Assembly (NCBI RefSeq): GCF_021496665.1
Contig: NZ_CP071246.1
Coordinates: 1,922,001-1,986,000 of the forward strand
Length of the DNA: 64,000 bases
Direction: 5' to 3'
From: Corynebacterium sp. CNCTC7651
GTDB lineage: Bacteria; Actinomycetota; Actinomycetes; Mycobacteriales; Mycobacteriaceae
This document shows positions 9,199 through 17,820 of this stretch, piece after piece. A program made the translations under genes and the position numbers. Positions within the stretch are counted from its first letter, which is position 1. Every line of letters begins with the position of its first letter. The notes under the pieces were generated by a model. It was not told the origin of the DNA, searched no databases, and saw nothing but the letters and a program-made list of their open reading frames with translations.

Positions 9199-10689
9199 AT
9201 GACGATCAGCATGACCACGATCGAAACTATCAGACAGCTCGATGACGAGGGAATGTCCAGACGAGCGATTGCCAAGGCGGTGAACGTGTCGCGCGCTACG
9301 GTCGATAAGTACGTTAACCAGGACGATTTCAGCCCAACCGTGCCGGTGAAGACACGCAAACCAGGCTCAATCGTGCTGGGTGAGGCGTTGTGCGCTGTGA
9401 TTGATGGTTGGCTCGAGGATGATCAGCGCATGCCACGCAAGCAACGCCACACTGCGCAACGCATCTGTGACCGGCTGATCAACGAGCATGGCTATACGGG
9501 CTCGTATTCACCGGTGCAGCGCTACGTCAAGCAGTGGAAACAGGACCATAAATCCCCGGGGGATGGGTTCATGGAGTTGGAATGGTCACCGGGGGTCATC
9601 CAGGTCGATTTCGGCCAGGCAGAAGTCATCATGGCGTCAGCCGCAAGGGTTGTGCACCTTCTGGTGGTGACGTTTCCGTATTCAAATATGAGGTTTTGCA
9701 GGGCCTTTGCCGGCGAAACCGCTGAGTGCGTCATTACCGGGCTTTTAGATGTCATCGACACCGCCGGCGGGGTGCCGACTGAGATGGTCTTCGATAACGC
9801 GACCGCCGTTGGGCGCCGTGTCGGCCCGAAAGTGGTGGAATCGGAGCTTTTCGCCGCGTTCAAAGCGCACTATAGGACGAAGGCTCGGTACTGCAATCCG
9901 TACTCGGGCCATGAGAAAGGCAATGTGGAAAACGCGGTCGGCTTCATCCGCCGAAACCTGCTTGTGCCTGTGCCGGAAGTAGCCTCCCTAGCGGAGTTGA
10001 ACACCATCTTGGAGTCCGGGTGCGCCGCGTTTGCTACCCACACCCACTACAAGAAGGCAGCCACGGTCGCTGAACTGTTCAAACAGGATCAGCAAGCGCT
10101 CAAAGCGTGCCCGTCGGTGCGGTTTAACCCGGTGCGTTTCGACGTGCGCCGCACCGACAAAACCGGCGTTGTCACCCTAGACGGCAACCGTTACCTGGTC
10201 GGGCCTGCCTGGGCGAACAGGCAAGTCACGCTGGAGTTGTCCCACGACACCGTCACCGTTTTAGACGACGACACCAGACGCATCATCGCATTGCCGAGAG
10301 TTTTCGGTACCGCAGACTCGACGGTGATCAACCCGATGAGTTTGCTGCCTGGGTTAGCGAAAAAACCCGGGGCGTGGACGAACTCACCGCTTCGCCATCA
10401 CCTGCCGGACGCTGTCGTGGGCTACCTCGACGGGGCGGATACCGCTACACGCCGGGAGTTTTTCACCCACGCGCAAACCACCGCCACAGAATGCGGATTC
10501 GACGCCACCGTCACCGCAGCCGCCGCACTCTTAGAGACCAACGCCCAACCAACCGGGCCTCATCTGGGTATCGCCGCACGCTACAGCTCCCCACCACCAC
10601 CACAACACACACGAGCGAACCTCACCACCTATGACCAGCTCCTTGCCACCACAACCACCTCACAGCATGCGGAGGTGACCTCACAGTGA
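9199..10689 (+). CDS. istA: IS21 transposase IstA
   Basis: 496 aa. An N-terminal helix-turn-helix (SRRAIAKAVNVSRATVDKYV) precedes the rve-type catalytic core with VDFGQ (first Asp), VFDNAT (second Asp) and the Glu in GNVENAVGFIRRN. The C-terminus is Thr/His-rich. It acts with the ATPase IstB, whose GTG start overlaps this stop by 4 nt (GTGA). The start ATG follows GGAAGGGACC at moderate distance. Length and motifs are complete, so the gene looks functional. Confidence 0.92.
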   Translation: MTISMTTIETIRQLDDEGMSRRAIAKAVNVSRATVDKYVNQDDFSPTVPVKTRKPGSIVLGEALCAVIDGWLEDDQRMPRKQRHTAQRICDRLINEHGYTGSYSPVQRYVKQWKQDHKSPGDGFMELEWSPGVIQVDFGQAEVIMASAARVVHLLVVTFPYSNMRFCRAFAGETAECVITGLLDVIDTAGGVPTEMVFDNATAVGRRVGPKVVESELFAAFKAHYRTKARYCNPYSGHEKGNVENAVGFIRRNLLVPVPEVASLAELNTILESGCAAFATHTHYKKAATVAELFKQDQQALKACPSVRFNPVRFDVRRTDKTGVVTLDGNRYLVGPAWANRQVTLELSHDTVTVLDDDTRRIIALPRVFGTADSTVINPMSLLPGLAKKPGAWTNSPLRHHLPDAVVGYLDGADTATRREFFTHAQTTATECGFDATVTAAAALLETNAQPTGPHLGIAARYSSPPPPQHTRANLTTYDQLLATTTTSQHAEVTSQ

Positions 10690-11426
10690 GCACCGATACC
10701 ACCAACAACAAAGACCGCGTGGTGGCTCTTGGCCGCCAGCTCTACCTCACTACCGCCGTGTTACGCCAGTGCGCAGACCATGCCACCCCACGCCAATGCG
10801 ACATCCTCATTGAGCTCTTCGAAGCGGAGCTTTCTTCCAGGGCCGCATCAAGAGCGCGGCGCCTGATGCACCGCGCGCGTGTCCCGGTACGCAAAACCCT
10901 CGACAGCTACGACTGGTCCCCGGTCACCTTGCCCGCCGACATCACCCGCGAACACCTCACCACACTCGACTTCCTCAACGGGTGTGAAGACCTCGTCTTC
11001 TACGGCGACGTCGGAACCGGCAAAACACACCTCGCCATCGCACTGGTCACCGCGGCATGTCTCAGAGGCATCCCGGCACGGTTTTTCACCGCCGCAGGAC
11101 TCGTCGACCATCTACGGAACGCGAAACACGCAGGCAAACTCGACAAAGAGCTCGCATCCCTAGGCAAAAACGAACTCCTCGTCATCGACGAACTCGGCTA
11201 CATCCCCATCGACACCGACGGGGCAAGACTTCTGTTCCAAGCAATCGCCGACGCGTACGAACAACGCAGCCTGATCATCACCACCAACCTTGCATTTTCC
11301 CAATGGGGCCAAGTCTTCGGAAACGACGACATGGCAGCCGCCGCAATCGACCGCATCGTCCACCACGGCCGCATGATCACCTTCACCGGCCAGTCCTACC
11401 GCATGGCAAACGCCCTCATGAAATAG
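10686..11426 (+). CDS. istB: IS21 helper ATPase IstB
   Basis: 246 aa AAA+ ATPase. Walker A is GDVGTGKTH, Walker B LLVIDELGY, and the sensor region is SLIITTNLAFSQW, all typical of IstB, which assembles on DNA and directs IstA to target sites. The GTG start overlaps the istA stop, so the two are translationally coupled. It is intact and different in sequence from the second, broken istB at 18442-19224. Confidence 0.92.
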   Translation: MSTDTTNNKDRVVALGRQLYLTTAVLRQCADHATPRQCDILIELFEAELSSRAASRARRLMHRARVPVRKTLDSYDWSPVTLPADITREHLTTLDFLNGCEDLVFYGDVGTGKTHLAIALVTAACLRGIPARFFTAAGLVDHLRNAKHAGKLDKELASLGKNELLVIDELGYIPIDTDGARLLFQAIADAYEQRSLIITTNLAFSQWGQVFGNDDMAAAAIDRIVHHGRMITFTGQSYRMANALMK

Positions 11427-11522
11427 CCCCGAAACCCCAGCAACGCTCACACGGCCCAAAACCGTGCAGACCTGGCCTAAAAAACCGAGCCGAAATGGCC
11501 TACTACAACTTGACAAAACACA

Positions 11523-12349
11523 GTGAATAGCCAGTTGCTGTGTGAGAGGTGCAGCAGTGAGTTGTAGGCTTTGCGGACCCTGTCGTGGGTCCATTCCCAG
11601 TCGCGGTTTGTGGTGCGGCGCTCTTTGGGTACCTGGGTTTTCTCGTTCAGGAAGGTTTTGTAGACCACGCCGAAGTCGTGCAGCCTGAGCGTCCATTCGC
11701 GTGCCTGGTCAAGCGTGGTGATCTTGGTCAGTTTCAGCGCCAGTGCGTAGATCGCCCGCCCGGCGTCGGTGCGGGGCCGGCTGGTGGTGTGGCGGCGGAT
11801 CACTCGCTGGGCGTGGACGAGGCAGCGTTGGATCAACGCGTTTGGCCAGACGGCTTTGATTGCGGTGTAGGCGCCGCGCCCACCATCGAGCACCACGCAT
11901 AAGGGCTCGGCGATCTTCGACAGCAGCTGGGTGTAGGCGTGGGCTGATTCCTGCTTTGCCCAGTGCCAGGCGATGACATGGTCCACGCTCGCCGCGATCA
12001 GCAGGCAGCCGGCGGCGGTGTAGGTGCCGTCGATGAAGATCTGGTCGTAGACCCGGTTCGGGTCGGGGGTGTTGGGCACATCGATGAGCCAGAACGTCTC
12101 GAACCGGCGATCCAATGTCCACCTGCTCACACCCAGGTCACGTGCGATCTGGGGCAGCGGTGTTGTTGATGTGACGTAGCGGTGAAACGCTGTGAAGTCG
12201 CGTTTTAAGGCTTGGTCGTTACGGGTGTGGGTGGTGGAGCTGCCGCATTGGGGGTCTTTGCATCGCCATCGTGTCGTGCCTTTAGATGTGGTGCCGTTTT
12301 TCTTTGTTTCCCCTGCGCATACGGGGCATCGTGGTCTGCTTGGTGTCAC
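11523..12349 (-). pseudogene. IS1249-type transposase, 5' part
   Basis: The first 276 codons of an IS1249-type transposase: an N-terminal zinc-ribbon-like motif (CPVCAGE...CKDPQCG), the first catalytic Asp in DQIFIDGTYTAAG, the second in VVLDGGRGAYTAI, and HAQRVIRRHTTSRPRTDAGR. The open frame runs on a few codons into the IS21 end and stops there. The C-terminal third lies at 8574-8946 beyond the IS21 element. Confidence 0.82.
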
Positions 12350-12479
12350 CGGGAAAGCAAATCAACACCCCACTAGCACATACTGGTGCCATTCCGGTGG
12401 ATTGAACGAAAATGGGGCCCGAATACGGTCTGAAACCATATTCAAGCCCCATTTAGACAGGTTGAGCAGCAGCAATACC

Positions 12480-13866
12480 GGGTTAAACGACAGAATGTGT
12501 GTCCGGATTCGTCGGTTTGTTTGGGATGATCAGGGGTAATCCGGAAAGTATATGCTCCTGGGGCTTATATCTGCCCGAGGGCGGCGAAATACCGGGGTGT
12601 GACAGCAGCGTGTGGTAGTGGCCGGTGTTGGCTTGATCAATGCCGAAGAACCAACCCCGCTGCCAAGTGTGCGGCGGCGAGATGAAACGCAACGGAAAGA
12701 CCTCCGCCAACCGCACCCGGTGGCGATGCAAAACCTGCGGCGCCTCCACCACCAAACAGCGCCCCGATATCACCAACGCCGCAGCCTTCGCAGCATTTAT
12801 CACACACCTCACGACCGGTGCGAGCTTGAAAACCACTGCCACCGAAGCAGGGTGTCATCCTCGTACCCTCCAACGCCGGTTTAAACACTTCTGGCTAGTT
12901 GATGTCCCCGATCCCACGATCGGGCACGAAGGCCGGGTCTACGACCAGGTCTTTCTTGACGGCACCTACACCGCCGGTGGGTGTCTCATCGTGGCCGCCA
13001 CCTTGGACCACGTCATTGCCTGGCACTGGTGCACACGTGAAACCACCCGCGACTACCAAAGGCTCCTCGAGCGTATCCCCGCACCCTTGATCGCTGTCAT
13101 CGACGGTGGCCAAGGTGCCGCCAGCGCGATCAAAACATGCTGGCCTAACACCAAGATCCAGCGTTGCCTTGTCCACGCTCAACGCGTGGTGCGCCGGCAC
13201 ACCACCGCACGCCCGCGCACCGATGCAGGACGAGCGATCTATCAGCTCGCGCTCAACCTCACCAAGATCACCGATCTTGACGAGGCGGCCGTGTGGGGTG
13301 CGCAGCTGCATGAATACGGCACGATCTACCGCGACTGGATGAACCAGAAAACGTGGACAACCGACCCGGCGACACGTCAACGCACCTGGTCGTGGACACA
13401 CGAACGCACCCGCAAGGCCTACAACAGCCTCAACCACCTATGGCGCAACAACCTACTGTTCGTCTACCTCGAACCACCCAACGGTGTCCTCGATGTCAGC
13501 CGAATCAAAGCCACCACCAACAGCCTGGAAGGCGGCATCAACGCCCAGCTGAAACTGCTGGCCCGCACCCACCGCGGCAGATCCGGTGAGCATCAGCGCC
13601 GGATGCTGGAGTGGTGGCTGTATCTGAAAACGGAACTGCCTGACGATCCAGTAGAGATCGCCAGGCAGTCCAACTGGGGCCAGGACCAACTCGCCAAAGT
13701 ATCCACCCTGACCCCCAACGAGAACCAAGCCAACCACGAAACCGGACGACCAGCCCTCTACGACAACGCTATCGACACCAACTACACACACTCAATCGGC
13801 ATCCAAAAAGGCCACATCTAACCCCACGACACGCCGAACCCAGACACACATTTTGTCGTTTAACCC
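12480..13866 (+). mobile_element. Younger IS1249-type element, copy 1, 1387 bp
   Basis: The left end GGGTTAAACGACAGAATGTG and the right end read inward GGGTTAAACGACAAAATGTG are inverted repeats. GCAATACC flanks both sides (12472-12479, 13867-13874), an 8-bp target duplication usual for the IS256 group. It is inserted in the leader of the older IS1249-type element. Its transposase is intact and identical at protein level to copy 2 at 13941-16776. Confidence 0.9.
12640..13821 (+). CDS. IS1249-type transposase, copy 1
   Basis: 393 aa. Zinc-ribbon-like N-terminus (CQVCGGE...CKTCGA), helix-turn-helix around ATEAGCHPRTLQRRF, then the catalytic core with Asp in DQVFLDGTYTAGG, Asp in AVIDGGQGAASAI and Glu in TTNSLEGGINAQLK. 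It ends at SIGIQKGHI 45 nt before the right inverted repeat. The family is an IS256 subgroup common in corynebacteria. There is no truncation or frameshift, and the copy at 15550 encodes the same protein, so recent movement is likely. Confidence 0.9.
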   Translation: MPKNQPRCQVCGGEMKRNGKTSANRTRWRCKTCGASTTKQRPDITNAAAFAAFITHLTTGASLKTTATEAGCHPRTLQRRFKHFWLVDVPDPTIGHEGRVYDQVFLDGTYTAGGCLIVAATLDHVIAWHWCTRETTRDYQRLLERIPAPLIAVIDGGQGAASAIKTCWPNTKIQRCLVHAQRVVRRHTTARPRTDAGRAIYQLALNLTKITDLDEAAVWGAQLHEYGTIYRDWMNQKTWTTDPATRQRTWSWTHERTRKAYNSLNHLWRNNLLFVYLEPPNGVLDVSRIKATTNSLEGGINAQLKLLARTHRGRSGEHQRRMLEWWLYLKTELPDDPVEIARQSNWGQDQLAKVSTLTPNENQANHETGRPALYDNAIDTNYTHSIGIQKGHI

Positions 13867-13905
13867 GCAATACCCCGAAACCGGACACACATTCTGCTAC
13901 TTAAC

Positions 13906-13940
13906 TCGAAAGTGTGCCCCACCGGGGACACGCCGACCGG
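13906..13940 (+). mobile_element. Fragment of an IS1249-type 3' end
   Basis: The sequence AAAGTGTGCCCCACCGG..GACACGCCGACCGG is almost the reverse complement of the left terminal region of the old element at 8538-8570. It lacks the outermost 25 or so bases, being cut off where copy 2 of the younger element begins. It marks a rearranged junction. Confidence 0.6.
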
Positions 13941-14079
13941 GGGTTAAACGACAGAATGTGTGTCCGGATTCGTCGGTTTGTTTGGGATGATCAGGGGTAA
14001 TCCGGAAAGTATATGCTCCTGGGGCTTATATCTGCCCGAGGGCGGCGAAATACCGGGGTGTGACAGCAGCGTGTGGTAG

Positions 14080-15520
14080 GAGGGTGTCAGGAGTTTTGTG
14101 TGTGAGGCTCTGATCTGAATGGAGTTTCACCGATAATGACTACGGTGTCACCAAAGAAAGGCTATGACCCGTCGAGGGTCAACGCGATCAGCGAGAAGCT
14201 GATGAATAACCCCGAGCTCGCTAAGCTCATCGGGGAGCTCTCCACCTCCACCGATGACGCCAGCGAGCTGGTGAAGGGTCTTCTACAAGCATCGATCAAC
14301 GCTGGCCTGCAGGCGGAGATGGATGCTCATTTGGGCTACGAGCACTCCGACCGCAAAGCCAAAGCCCAGGTCGATGCCCGGGGTGGTGGTAACCACCGCA
14401 ATGGGTCGTACACCAAGACCGTGGATTCCGGCTACGGTCCGCTGGAAGTGACCGTGCCCAGGGATCGGGCGGGCACGTTCCGGCCGCAGATGGTGCCCAA
14501 GGGCGCTCGCCGGCTCACCGAGCTCGATGACATGATCATCTCCCTGTACGCGGGTGGGATGACCGTGCGCGATATCCAGCATCACCTTGCAACCACCCTG
14601 GGTGTGGATATGAGCCCGGATACCATCAGCACGATCACCGACGCGGTGCTCGATGAGGTGATGATCTGGCAGAACCGCCAGTTAGATGAGTTCTACCCGG
14701 TGATCTTCCTCGACGCGTTGCGGGTCAAGATCCGCGACGGCCACCGCGTGGTCAACAAGTCCTGCTACATGGCCGTCGGTGTGGACATGGACGGCATCAA
14801 ACACATCCTGGGCTTGTGGATCGCCGATACCGAAGGTGCCGCATTCTGGGCGTCCGTGTGCGCTGACCTTGCAAACCGTGGGGTGCAGGACGTGTTCATC
14901 GTCTGCTGCGACGGGCTCAAGGGCCTGCCCGAGGCGGTGGAGGCAACCTGGCCGAGTTCCATGGTGCAGACCTGTATCGTGCACCTGATTCGGGCGGCGA
15001 ACAGGTGGGTGTCCTACCAGGACCGCAAACCCGTCTCCAGCGCACTGCGGGAGGTCTACACCGCACCCAACGAAGACACCGCGCGCGCCGCCCTAGACGC
15101 GTTCGAAGCATCTGAACTTGGGCGGCGCTACCCCCAGTCGGTGAAGGTATGGCGCGACGCGTGGGATCGGTTCGTGCCGTTTCTGCAGTTCCCGCCGGCA
15201 GCCCGCCGGGTGCTCTACACCACGAACTCCATCGAGTCGCTCAACGCGGAATTGCGGAAAGCCACCCGCAACCGGGGCCAGTTCCCGAACGACACTGCGG
15301 CGCTGAAGACGCTGTGGTTGATGATCTGCAACATCGAAGACAAGCGTGCCGCCCAGCGTGCGAAGAAGGCGAAACGGGCAACTGAGTGCAACGGCTATAT
15401 TGAAGGGGCGAAAGCCACCGGGTGGAAACAAGCCATCAACCAACTAGCCGTGGCATACCCCGACCGGTTCGCGGACTACGTGTAAACCAAGCCCCCGCAC
15501 ACAAACAATCGGACACTCTC
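14080..15520 (+). mobile_element. IS256-family insertion sequence, 1441 bp
   Basis: The left end GAGGGTGTCAGGAGTTTTGT and the right end read inward GAGAGTGTCCGATTGTTTGT match at about 17 of 23 positions. TGTGGTAG is duplicated at 14072-14079 and 15521-15528 (8 bp). It sits between the left end of copy 2 and that copy's transposase start codon, cutting the transposase off from its promoter. Confidence 0.9.
14136..15485 (+). CDS. IS256-family (MULE-type) transposase
   Basis: 449 aa, full length. Catalytic core: Asp in VIFLDALRVKI, Asp in VCCDGLKGLPEA, and Glu in TTNSIESLNAELRKATR; the HLIRAANRWVSYQDRK stretch lies between the last two. The start ATG follows GGAGTTTCACCGATA. A nearly identical but truncated copy is at 19500-20353, so the element has moved at least twice here. 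Confidence 0.93.
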   Translation: MTTVSPKKGYDPSRVNAISEKLMNNPELAKLIGELSTSTDDASELVKGLLQASINAGLQAEMDAHLGYEHSDRKAKAQVDARGGGNHRNGSYTKTVDSGYGPLEVTVPRDRAGTFRPQMVPKGARRLTELDDMIISLYAGGMTVRDIQHHLATTLGVDMSPDTISTITDAVLDEVMIWQNRQLDEFYPVIFLDALRVKIRDGHRVVNKSCYMAVGVDMDGIKHILGLWIADTEGAAFWASVCADLANRGVQDVFIVCCDGLKGLPEAVEATWPSSMVQTCIVHLIRAANRWVSYQDRKPVSSALREVYTAPNEDTARAALDAFEASELGRRYPQSVKVWRDAWDRFVPFLQFPPAARRVLYTTNSIESLNAELRKATRNRGQFPNDTAALKTLWLMICNIEDKRAAQRAKKAKRATECNGYIEGAKATGWKQAINQLAVAYPDRFADYV

Positions 15521-15549
15521 TGTGGTAGTGGCCGGTGTTGGCTTGATCA

Positions 15550-16731
15550 ATGCCGAAGAACCAACCCCGCTGCCAAGTGTGCGGCGGCGAGATGAAACGC
15601 AACGGAAAGACCTCCGCCAACCGCACCCGGTGGCGATGCAAAACCTGCGGCGCCTCCACCACCAAACAGCGCCCCGATATCACCAACGCCGCAGCCTTCG
15701 CAGCATTTATCACACACCTCACGACCGGTGCGAGCTTGAAAACCACTGCCACCGAAGCAGGGTGTCATCCTCGTACCCTCCAACGCCGGTTTAAACACTT
15801 CTGGCTAGTTGATGTCCCCGATCCCACGATCGGGCACGAAGGCCGGGTCTACGACCAGGTCTTTCTTGACGGCACCTACACCGCCGGTGGGTGTCTCATC
15901 GTGGCCGCCACCTTGGACCACGTCATTGCCTGGCACTGGTGCACACGTGAAACCACCCGCGACTACCAAAGGCTCCTCGAGCGTATCCCCGCACCCTTGA
16001 TCGCTGTCATCGACGGTGGCCAAGGTGCCGCCAGCGCGATCAAAACATGCTGGCCTAACACCAAGATCCAGCGTTGCCTTGTCCACGCTCAACGCGTGGT
16101 GCGCCGGCACACCACCGCACGCCCGCGCACCGATGCAGGACGAGCGATCTATCAGCTCGCGCTCAACCTCACCAAGATCACCGATCTTGACGAGGCGGCC
16201 GTGTGGGGTGCGCAGCTGCATGAATACGGCACGATCTACCGCGACTGGATGAACCAGAAAACGTGGACAACCGACCCGGCGACACGTCAACGCACCTGGT
16301 CGTGGACACACGAACGCACCCGCAAGGCCTACAACAGCCTCAACCACCTATGGCGCAACAACCTACTGTTCGTCTACCTCGAACCACCCAACGGTGTCCT
16401 CGATGTCAGCCGAATCAAAGCCACCACCAACAGCCTGGAAGGCGGCATCAACGCCCAGCTGAAACTGCTGGCCCGCACCCACCGCGGCAGATCCGGTGAG
16501 CATCAGCGCCGGATGCTGGAGTGGTGGCTGTATCTGAAAACGGAACTGCCTGACGATCCAGTAGAGATCGCCAGGCAGTCCAACTGGGGCCAGGACCAAC
16601 TCGCCAAAGTATCCACCCTGACCCCCAACGAGAACCAAGCCAACCACGAAACCGGACGACCAGCCCTCTACGACAACGCTATCGACACCAACTACACACA
16701 CTCAATCGGCATCCAAAAAGGCCACATCTAA
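15550..16731 (+). CDS. IS1249-type transposase, copy 2
   Basis: 393 aa, identical to the protein of copy 1. The ATG lies 22 nt after the IS256 right end and its duplicated TGTGGTAG, so the native leader has been displaced. Expression would now depend on outward transcription from the IS256 element. The coding sequence itself is intact. Confidence 0.9.
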   Translation: MPKNQPRCQVCGGEMKRNGKTSANRTRWRCKTCGASTTKQRPDITNAAAFAAFITHLTTGASLKTTATEAGCHPRTLQRRFKHFWLVDVPDPTIGHEGRVYDQVFLDGTYTAGGCLIVAATLDHVIAWHWCTRETTRDYQRLLERIPAPLIAVIDGGQGAASAIKTCWPNTKIQRCLVHAQRVVRRHTTARPRTDAGRAIYQLALNLTKITDLDEAAVWGAQLHEYGTIYRDWMNQKTWTTDPATRQRTWSWTHERTRKAYNSLNHLWRNNLLFVYLEPPNGVLDVSRIKATTNSLEGGINAQLKLLARTHRGRSGEHQRRMLEWWLYLKTELPDDPVEIARQSNWGQDQLAKVSTLTPNENQANHETGRPALYDNAIDTNYTHSIGIQKGHI

Positions 16732-16776
16732 CCCCACGACACGCCGAACCCAGACACACATTTTGTCGTTTAACCC

Positions 16777-16812
16777 CTTTTTGCTACTTAACCCCTACTT
16801 AACCCCCAAAAA
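16777..16812 (+). mobile_element. Terminal scraps of IS1249-type ends
   Basis: TTTTTGCTACTTAACCCC followed by a second TACTTAACCCC matches the outer end of the old IS1249-type element (GGTTAAGTAGCAAAA read on the other strand). This is the boundary of the insertion-sequence block before the Abi gene. Confidence 0.5.
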
Positions 16813-16920
16813 GGAATGGGCGACTGCAACAGCAGTCGCCCATTCCAAAGGGACAGTCAACGACGGCGAACTAGACCGTGGTTCGTCTCCTTCTTCGCTG
16901 GGGAAAATTCTCCAGCGGCT
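16808..16920 (-). ncRNA. Candidate small RNA divergent from the Abi gene
   Basis: Read on the minus strand: a TATAGT box at 16933-16928, then an imperfect hairpin (16917-16896, arms of 10), a middle region with short inverted repeats, and a perfect 15-bp hairpin with a 4-nt loop (16846-16813) followed by TTTTT, the form of an intrinsic terminator. This would give an RNA of about 110 nt. Against it, the first hairpin pairs slightly better on the plus strand (a G-T wobble there is an A-C mismatch here), so the structure could instead belong to the leader of the Abi gene. Structured RNAs are known next to Abi_2 genes (the abiF RNA motif), but I cannot test homology. Confidence 0.4.
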
Positions 16921-16927
16921 AGCGGTA

Positions 16928-16933
16928 ACTATA
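16928..16933 (-). promoter_or_regulatory. Possible -10 box TATAGT
   Basis: The minus strand reads GCTATAGTTACC, a good match to the actinobacterial TANNNT -10 box, a few bases upstream of the first hairpin of the candidate RNA. No -35 element at normal spacing is obvious. Confidence 0.35.
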
Positions 16934-17019
16934 GCATGGCGAAATGTCAGAGGATGAGATTTTTGTAACAAAATGGACACTTTTCAGACAAAAAGCGACT
17001 GTCTTCAAAATTTTAAAAC

Positions 17020-17820
17020 ATGTCCTTAGGATCGCCATTAACCCCGATAGCCCTAGCAAATACGCTGCCCCCAACCCGGTATTCCATTTACTATGAAGCC
17101 GCCCGAGCGGGGAACATTAGTCCAGACGCACTCTATATTTGGGGGATCCGTATGGCAGGAGCCATCCAAGAAACCCTCGGCCTGACTGAGGTTTATCTTC
17201 GCCATGCTATGGACGCGCAGCTACGCTGTGCCCGCGGCGCTCACGGCCAATGGATCGCAAATTATGATCGGGTTGCGCACTTGCAAAGTATTAGAGATTC
17301 GCGTGGGCTTCCTTACTTCAACGAACGCAAGCTGAAAGAGGACGTGCGAAGGAATCGTAAAGGCTATGCGCAGAGCCACGCCACCTCAAGGCGCGACATC
17401 AACCATGACGACCTGGTGGCCCACTCAACATTTGGCGCGTGGACGCAGTTGCTACCAAACAGGTTCGATCGAAACCAGACTCGGAACAGCTCCCGCGATG
17501 CTTTGTGGGAGAAATCCCTGTCCGTAGCCTTTCCCGAACCCATCCGAACCATATCGCGAAGATCGAATCCCGGAGAATCCATTGGCGAGTATGCACGCAT
17601 CGCAGTTCATCTCCGGAACCGCGCCAATCACGTCGACTCTCTCCTAAATATAGAGATCGCCGAAGCTTTTCAGAATTACATAACGCCTCTGTTATCAGCA
17701 CTCGGTCCGGAACCCGTTGAGATCGTCAATGCACTTGACCGCGTCGAGGGCATCTGGATGGAGCGACCTTGTAGGATCAACGGGCCTACCTACAATCTCA
17801 GGGCGGCGATCCGGTACTGA
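17020..17820 (+). CDS. Abi_2-like (AbiD/AbiF) HEPN family protein
   Basis: 266 aa, no signal peptide or membrane segment. Family features: ALYIWGIRMAGAIQETLGLTEVYLRHAM (about 37-64, two pieces), HDDLVAHSTFGAWTQLLP (129-146), LWEKSLSVAFP (162-172), and RNRANH (Arg199-x4-His204), the HEPN R-x4-H motif expected of Abi_2 proteins. Known relatives abort phage infection or act as toxins by attacking RNA. The gene is A/T-richer than core genes and boxed between insertion sequences. There is no Shine-Dalgarno before the ATG at 17020, so the mRNA may be leaderless; an AGACA..TGTCT inverted repeat lies at 16986-17003. The possible RNA partner is described at 16808-16920. Confidence 0.72.
   Translation: MSLGSPLTPIALANTLPPTRYSIYYEAARAGNISPDALYIWGIRMAGAIQETLGLTEVYLRHAMDAQLRCARGAHGQWIANYDRVAHLQSIRDSRGLPYFNERKLKEDVRRNRKGYAQSHATSRRDINHDDLVAHSTFGAWTQLLPNRFDRNQTRNSSRDALWEKSLSVAFPEPIRTISRRSNPGESIGEYARIAVHLRNRANHVDSLLNIEIAEAFQNYITPLLSALGPEPVEIVNALDRVEGIWMERPCRINGPTYNLRAAIRY

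Larger units (their letters stand above)
8947..11522 (+). mobile_element. IS21-family insertion sequence, 2576 bp
   Basis: The ends are TGTGTCTGATCTGATGTAGT on the left and, read inward from the right, TGTGTTTTGTCAAGTTGTAG, with further AGGCC-containing repeats inside as in IS21 ends. GTGAATAG flanks it on both sides (8939-8946, 11523-11530), an 8-bp target duplication. It lies inside an IS1249-type transposase gene; deleting the element and one repeat rejoins that gene in frame at LFT/YLQ. It contains an intact istA-istB pair. Confidence 0.9.
8516..13905 (-). mobile_element. Old IS1249-type (IS256 group) element, interrupted twice
   Basis: The left end at 8516 reads GGGTTAAGTAGCAAAATGTG and continues TGTCCGG; the right end, read inward from 13905, is GTTAAGTAGCAGAATGTGTG then TCCGG, so the two termini match as inverted repeats. 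Inside lie an IS21 element (8947-11522) in its transposase gene and a younger IS1249-type element (12480-13866) upstream of that gene. I find no clear target duplication at the outer ends. The transposase also has its own frameshift, so this was the first element to land and is dead. Confidence 0.7.
13941..16776 (+). mobile_element. Younger IS1249-type element, copy 2, split by IS256
   Basis: Same ends as copy 1 (GGGTTAAACGACAGAATGTG at 13941 and TTGTCGTTTAACCC ending 16776). Removing the IS256-family insert and one 8-bp repeat gives exactly 1387 bp, the length of copy 1. The flanks CCGACCGG and CTTTTTGC do not match, so there is no target duplication; the copy probably arrived by recombination, or one flank was later lost. 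Confidence 0.85.
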
